Assembly: GCF_032193805.1 (NCBI RefSeq)
Contig: NZ_JAVBIK010000001.1
Coordinates: forward strand, 3,059,001 to 3,123,000
DNA: 64,000 bases
Direction: 5' to 3'
Source: Rhodoferax potami
GTDB lineage: Bacteria > Pseudomonadota > Gammaproteobacteria > Burkholderiales > Burkholderiaceae_C
Numbering within the stretch: the first letter of the stretch is position 1; the number at the start of each line of letters is the position of its first letter. The notes below the pieces were generated by a model. The model made no database searches and was not told the DNA's origin. It saw nothing but the letters and a program-made list of their open reading frames with translations. Made by a program: the position numbers and the translations under genes. Below are positions 59,782 to 64,000 of the stretch, in pieces.

Positions 59782-62574
59782 ACCGAACCCAAGAAAACCC
59801 TGCTGCTGGTGGATGGCTCCAGCTATTTGTATCGCGCCTTTTTTGCCGGCGGGGACAGCATGAGCGTGACGCTGCCGGACGGCACTGTCCAGAAAACCGG
59901 TGCGGTGCGCATCATGATCAACATGATGAACAGCCTGCGCAAGGAGTACCCGGCCGACTACGTGGCTTGCGTGTTCGACGCCAAAGGCCCGACCTTCCGC
60001 GATGAGATTTACCCCGAGTACAAAGCCCACCGCGATCCGATGCCCGACGATTTGCGCAGTCAGATCGCACCCATCCACGAAATCGTGCGCCTGCTGGGTT
60101 GGACGGTGCTGGACGTGCCAGGTGTGGAAGCTGATGACGTGATCGGCACGCTAGCGGCCACCGCTGCTTCGCAAGGCATTGAGGTGATTGTGAGCAGCGG
60201 CGACAAGGATTTGGCGCAGCTGGTGAATGAGCACATCACCATCATCGACACCATGAACGGCAAGCGCCGCGACTTGGCCGGAGTGGAGGCCGAGTTCGGC
60301 GTGCCTGCCCGCCTGATGCTGGATTACCAGACCCTGGTGGGCGACACGGTGGACAACGTACCCGGCGTGGCCAAGGTCGGCCCCAAGACGGCGGTGAAAT
60401 GGCTGCAGCAGTACGGCTCGCTACAAGGCGTAATGGACAACGCCACCAACATCGGCGGTGTGGTGGGCGAGAACCTGCGCAAAGCGCTGGACTGGTTGCC
60501 CACCGGCCGCACGCTGCTGACTATCAAGACCGACTGCGACCTCACGGGTTGGGTTGATGGCTTGCCTGCTATGGATTCGATAGCTGCGGGCGCAAAGGAT
60601 ACGGGCGCTCTGCGTGCTTTTTATGAGAAATACGGCTTCAAGGGGCTGGCCAAGTCCGTAGGTGGCGCTGAAGCTTCGTCTGCCGCTCCTGCGCCCTCTG
60701 CGCGCACCTCGGAGCCGGGCTTGTTTGACGAGCCTGCCGTTGAAGCGGCTACGCCTGCATCGCGCGTGAGTACGGTGGAATACGAAACCATCTTTTCACT
60801 GGCGGCTTTGGATGCCCTCATCGCGCGCATTCACGCGGCCCCGTTGACGGCCTTGGATACCGAGACCACCTCGCTGGATGAAATGCGCGCCGAGATCGTG
60901 GGCATCAGCTTCAGCACCGAGCCGGGCAAAGGCGCTTACATCCCGGTGGCGCACCGCTACCCCGGAGCGCCTGAGCAGTTGGACCGTGATGCGGTGCTTG
61001 CCAAGCTCAAGCCCTGGCTGGAGAACCCGCAAGCCTTGAAGCTGGGCCAGCACATCAAATACGACCGCCATGTGTTTGCCAACCATGGCATTGAAGTGCA
61101 GGGCTATGCGCATGACACCATGTTGCAGAGCTATGTGCTCGAAGCCGACAAGCCGCACGGGCTTGCGAGCCTGGCCGAGCGCCACCTGGGGCGCAGCGGC
61201 ATCAGCTTTGAAGACCTGTGCGGAAAAGGCGTGAACCAGATCAGTTTTGACCAGGTGGACATTGACAAGGCGGCCGAATACGCCTGTGAAGACTCCGACC
61301 AGACGCTGGATGTGCACCTGGCCCTCTGGCCACAGATCGAGGCTAACGACAAGCTGAAGTTCATTTACGAGCTGGAGATCGCCAGCAGCGAAGCGTTGTA
61401 CCGCATTGAGCGCAATGGCGTGCTGATCGACGCGCCCACGCTGGCAGCTCAAAGCCACGAACTGGGCCAGCGCATCCTGCAACTGGAAACCGAGGCCTAC
61501 GAGATTGCCGGCCAACCCTTCAACCTGAGCAGCCCCAAGCAGCTGGGTGAAATCTTCTTTGACAAGTTGGGCATGCCGGTAGTGAAGAAAACCGCCACCG
61601 GTGCGCGCAGTACCGATGAAGAAGTGCTGGAGAAACTGGCAGAAGACTATCCGCTACCCGCCAAACTGCTGGAGCACCGCAGCCTGGCCAAGCTCAAAGG
61701 CACCTACACGGACAAGCTGGCGCAGCTGGCCTTGCCACGCACCGGCCGTGTGCACACGCACTACGCGCAAGCCGTGGCGGTGACCGGGCGCTTGAGCAGC
61801 AACGACCCCAACCTGCAAAACATTCCGATCCGCACCGCGGAGGGGCGCCGAGTGCGCGAAGCCTTTGTGGCACCCGCAGGGAGCGTGATTGCCAGTGCCG
61901 ATTACAGCCAGATCGAGCTGCGCATCATGGCGCACATCAGCGGTGATGAGGCACTTTTGGGCGCCTTTCATCAGGGGCTGGATGTGCACCGCGCTACGGC
62001 GGCCGAGGTGTTCGGCGTGCCGGTGGACCAGGTGAGCAGCGAGCAGCGCCGGTACGCCAAGGTCATCAACTTCGGGTTGATCTACGGCATGAGCGCCTTC
62101 GGGCTGGCGCGCAACTTGGGCATCGACAACACGGCGGCCAAAAACTACATCCAGCGCTACTTTGAGCGTTACCCCGGCGTGAAAACCTACATGGAGTCCA
62201 CTCGCGAGCTGGCCAAGCGCCAAGGCTATGTGGAAACGGTGTTCGGCCGCCGGCTGCAGCTTGCCGGCATCAAAAACGCCAAGGGCGCGCAGCTGGCGGG
62301 GCTGGAGCGTGCGGCTATCAACGCACCGATGCAGGGCACCGCGGCAGATTTGATCAAGTTGAGCATGGTCAAAGTACAGCAGGTGCTGGATGCGCACAAT
62401 AAGTCCACCAAGATGATCATGCAGGTGCATGATGAATTGGTATTCGAGGTGCCCGAAGCAGAGGTGGAATGGGTCCGCACTGAAATCCCCGCGCTGATGG
62501 CCGGGGTGGCTGCACTCAAAGTGCCTTTGTTGGCGGAAGTAGGGGTTGGCCCCAATTGGGACAAGGCACATTAG
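59779..62574 (+). CDS. polA: DNA polymerase I
   Basis: Repair and Okazaki-fragment polymerase, 931 residues. 5' nuclease (about 1-290, with VLDVPGVEADDVIGTLA and VSSGDKDLAQLV), 3'-5' exonuclease domain with intact acidic site (LDTETTSLDEMRAEIVGISF, near 360), and polymerase with motif A SADYSQIELRIMAHISGD (near 705), motif B RRYAKVINFGLIYGMSAFGL and motif C VHDELVFEV (near 883). Proofreading looks functional. Codons 263-279 (60567-60615) coincide with a dispersed repeat and add residues near the end of the 5' nuclease domain. Confidence 0.97.
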   Translation: MTEPKKTLLLVDGSSYLYRAFFAGGDSMSVTLPDGTVQKTGAVRIMINMMNSLRKEYPADYVACVFDAKGPTFRDEIYPEYKAHRDPMPDDLRSQIAPIHEIVRLLGWTVLDVPGVEADDVIGTLAATAASQGIEVIVSSGDKDLAQLVNEHITIIDTMNGKRRDLAGVEAEFGVPARLMLDYQTLVGDTVDNVPGVAKVGPKTAVKWLQQYGSLQGVMDNATNIGGVVGENLRKALDWLPTGRTLLTIKTDCDLTGWVDGLPAMDSIAAGAKDTGALRAFYEKYGFKGLAKSVGGAEASSAAPAPSARTSEPGLFDEPAVEAATPASRVSTVEYETIFSLAALDALIARIHAAPLTALDTETTSLDEMRAEIVGISFSTEPGKGAYIPVAHRYPGAPEQLDRDAVLAKLKPWLENPQALKLGQHIKYDRHVFANHGIEVQGYAHDTMLQSYVLEADKPHGLASLAERHLGRSGISFEDLCGKGVNQISFDQVDIDKAAEYACEDSDQTLDVHLALWPQIEANDKLKFIYELEIASSEALYRIERNGVLIDAPTLAAQSHELGQRILQLETEAYEIAGQPFNLSSPKQLGEIFFDKLGMPVVKKTATGARSTDEEVLEKLAEDYPLPAKLLEHRSLAKLKGTYTDKLAQLALPRTGRVHTHYAQAVAVTGRLSSNDPNLQNIPIRTAEGRRVREAFVAPAGSVIASADYSQIELRIMAHISGDEALLGAFHQGLDVHRATAAEVFGVPVDQVSSEQRRYAKVINFGLIYGMSAFGLARNLGIDNTAAKNYIQRYFERYPGVKTYMESTRELAKRQGYVETVFGRRLQLAGIKNAKGAQLAGLERAAINAPMQGTAADLIKLSMVKVQQVLDAHNKSTKMIMQVHDELVFEVPEAEVEWVRTEIPALMAGVAALKVPLLAEVGVGPNWDKAH
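60567..60615 (+). repeat. Dispersed repeat A inside polA
   Basis: Reads TGCTATGGATTCGATAGCTG, CGGGCGCAAAGGATA, CGGGCGCTCTGCGTGC, a clear family match. It encodes AMDSIAAGAKDTGALRA. Confidence 0.7.
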
Positions 62575-62669
62575 TGCCGAGGATACAGATAGCGGGTATT
62601 TGCTAATTTATTGTTGCAAATGTTAAATTTGCCGCGATAATTGAATTGTTTAATAAATTAGGGCGTCGT

Positions 62670-64000
62670 ATGGGACTCAGTGGACTGAAGATTGCAACCA
62701 AGTTGTGGTCATTTATCGTGTTGATCATTGTGGCCATTTGCATGGTGGCGGTGATCGGCTTGATGCGCAGCAACTCCATCTTGAATGACGGGCGGCAAAA
62801 GCAAGCGCTTGCTCAGGAATTGGTGCAGCTTGCTACTGAGTGGAATGGGCTGACCAGCACGAATTCCGCGCGCAACACCGCTATTTTGATCAGCAGCGGC
62901 ACGGCGGTCGCTGACACGTTCAAGGACGTGGTGACATCGACATCGGCCGAAATCACCGAGCTGCAGAAAAAAATTGAAAGCATGGCCCAAACCGACGAGG
63001 ACAAGGCCCAGCTCAAAAAAGTAGCTGATGCCCGCAAGTTGGTTCTTTCCAGCCGGGAAAAGGCACGCGACCTCAAGAAGGCTGGCCAGGATGCAGAAGC
63101 GCTGCAGGCGATGACCAGCGAATACGAGCCGGCGCTCAAGGTGTACCTTGCCGAACAACGCCGTTTTGTCGAGCTACAAAAGCAGGAAATGGCCATGCAC
63201 CAAGCCGAGATCGTGGCCAAGCGGGCCACGAACACCACCGGCATTCTGGTGAGCCTGGCAGTGATTGTGGCGATCATTTTTGCGGGCACCACCTGGCTAG
63301 TTCGCTCCATTCGCGAACCCCTGACTATGGCCAACGAGTTGGCGGCCCGTATTGCGCAGGGTGACCTGACGCACTCGGTCCATTCCGAGCGGACCGATGA
63401 ATTCGGCCAGTTGCTGCATTCGCTGGAAGCCATGAATGTATCCCTCGGCCGGATGGTGTCCGAGATTCGCGGTGGTACCGATAGCATCGCGATTGCGAGT
63501 GCCGAAATCGCCACTGGCAACAACGACCTGGCCCAGCGCACCGAGCACACCTCCAGCAACTTGCAGGCTACGGCCTCTAGCATGGACGGTTTGACCCAAA
63601 TCGTGCAGCAGAGCACCGACAACGCCCGCCAAGCGAGTGCCCTGGCAGCCAGCGCATCGACCGTGGCGCAGCGCGGCAGCGAAGTGGTGACCCAAGTGGT
63701 CAGCACCATGCAGGAAATTGACGCCAGCAGCAAGAAGATCGCCGACATCATCAGCGTGATTGACGGCATTGCCTTCCAGACCAACATCCTGGCGCTGAAC
63801 GCAGCGGTGGAGGCCGCCCGCGCTGGTGAACAGGGTCGCGGCTTTGCGGTGGTGGCGTCTGAAGTGCGTTCGCTGGCCGGTCGCAGTGCAGAGGCTGCGA
63901 AAGAGATCAAGGCCCTGATCGGAACCTCGGTGGACAAAGTCGAGTCGGGTACCCAATTGGTGACCGATGCAGGCTCCACGATGGAGGAAATCATGCAATC
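62670..64000 (+). CDS. Methyl-accepting chemotaxis protein (3' end outside window)
   Basis: Chemoreceptor starting at ATG 62670 and open at the window edge (443 codons visible). First membrane helix about 12-32, a four-helix-type sensor region with coiled segments ([20 protein letters not shown]), second helix about 190-212, HAMP domain ([20 protein letters not shown]), and the signalling tip [20 protein letters not shown] then [20 protein letters not shown]. The sensor type is the 4HB-like class; the ligand is unknown. The 95-base AT-rich upstream gap holds GCCGCGATAA, faintly like a sigma-28 -10. Confidence 0.95.
   Translation, partial: MGLSGLKIATKLWSFIVLIIVAICMVAVIGLMRSNSILNDGRQKQALAQELVQLATEWNGLTSTNSARNTAILISSGTAVADTFKDVVTSTSAEITELQKKIESMAQTDEDKAQLKKVADARKLVLSSREKARDLKKAGQDAEALQAMTSEYEPALKVYLAEQRRFVELQKQEMAMHQAEIVAKRATNTTGILVSLAVIVAIIFAGTTWLVRSIREPLTMANELAARIAQGDLTHSVHSERTDEFGQLLHSLEAMNVSLGRMVSEIRGGTDSIAIASAEIATGNNDLAQRTEHTSSNLQATASSMDGLTQIVQQSTDNARQASALAASASTVAQRGSEVVTQVVSTMQEIDASSKKIADIISVIDGIAFQTNILALNAAVEAARAGEQGRGFAVVASEVRSLAGRSAEAAKEIKALIGTSVDKVESGTQLVTDAGSTMEEIMQ

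Noticed and set aside
62600-62669. Sigma-28 flagellar promoter before the chemoreceptor
   Set aside because: GCCGCGATAA only partly fits GCCGATAA and no TAAA at the right distance is clear.
1-64000. CRISPR arrays, tRNA or rRNA genes
   Set aside because: No regularly spaced repeats and no tRNA- or rRNA-like sequences were noticed; reading by eye could miss a diverged tRNA.
1-64000. Prophage, integrative element or insertion sequence
   Set aside because: No integrase, transposase, phage gene or flanking direct repeat; gene order is housekeeping throughout.

Overview
The window is ordinary chromosome from a betaproteobacterium of the order Burkholderiales. Gene order and protein types (era-recO-pdxJ-acpS-nagZ; trpF-trpB-trpA-accD; leuC-leuD-leuB-asd-fimV-truA; sdhCDAB-sdhE-gltA next to mdh and acnB; rpsP-rimM-trmD-rplS) fit the family Comamonadaceae, and the dispersed 50-60 bp repeats resemble those I recall from Rhodoferax-like genomes. 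This placement is inference; no 16S rRNA, tRNA, prophage, insertion sequence or CRISPR array is visible.

Layout. 1-3827: end of era, then recO, pdxJ, acpS and nagZ in a tight operon. 3848-6949: a short rhombosortase converging on, and overlapping, an S8 protease with a GlyGly-CTERM tail. The protease is preceded by a lipoprotein resembling a free-standing protease propeptide and by a 75-residue protein. 7115-8767: FecR-domain protein, OmpA-like lipoprotein, YciH, DUF3820 protein. 8771-12158 (minus strand): lysS, YgjP-like metallopeptidase, rluE-type pseudouridine synthase, chalcone-isomerase-like protein. 12279-12851: yggT-family gene. 12898-26063 (minus strand): a long amino-acid block read as LysR gene, leuC, entericidin-like lipoprotein, leuD, leuB, then asd (with a candidate leader peptide), fimV, truA, trpF, trpB, trpA, accD. 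26286-37631: TCA block, with sdhCDAB-sdhE-gltA on minus, a GntR/UTRA regulator between sdhC and mdh, and mdh, a CitE-like lyase, an exported protein and acnB on plus. 37831-39511: DUF47-pit phosphate uptake operon. 39492-44425: TM2 and GNAT proteins, rpsP-rimM-trmD-rplS, a NUDIX CoA pyrophosphatase and a CobD/CbiB-like protein. 44463-49776: rsgA, phhB and Ste24-like protease on minus; orn and a DEAD-box helicase on plus. 49874-54830: a beta-hydroxyacid dehydrogenase, guaC, uvrD-type helicase, ABM protein. 54962-64000: phoX, TPR protein, BPSS1780-family protein and thrB, polA, and the start of a chemoreceptor.

Most genes are housekeeping. The points worth attention are regulatory and structural: a 33-residue leader peptide upstream of asd whose tail is almost all aspartate-family amino acids; a protease/propeptide-like lipoprotein/rhombosortase set; a dispersed repeat family that also lies inside coding sequence (polA, uvrD, trpF, a citE-like gene); several genes whose -10 box sits 6-7 bases before ATG, implying leaderless mRNAs; two Pho-box candidates placed differently relative to their promoters; and palindromes flanking the GntR gene of the TCA block. 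I found no clearly new multi-gene system. The asd leader and the protease/propeptide/rhombosortase set are the best candidates for something undescribed.
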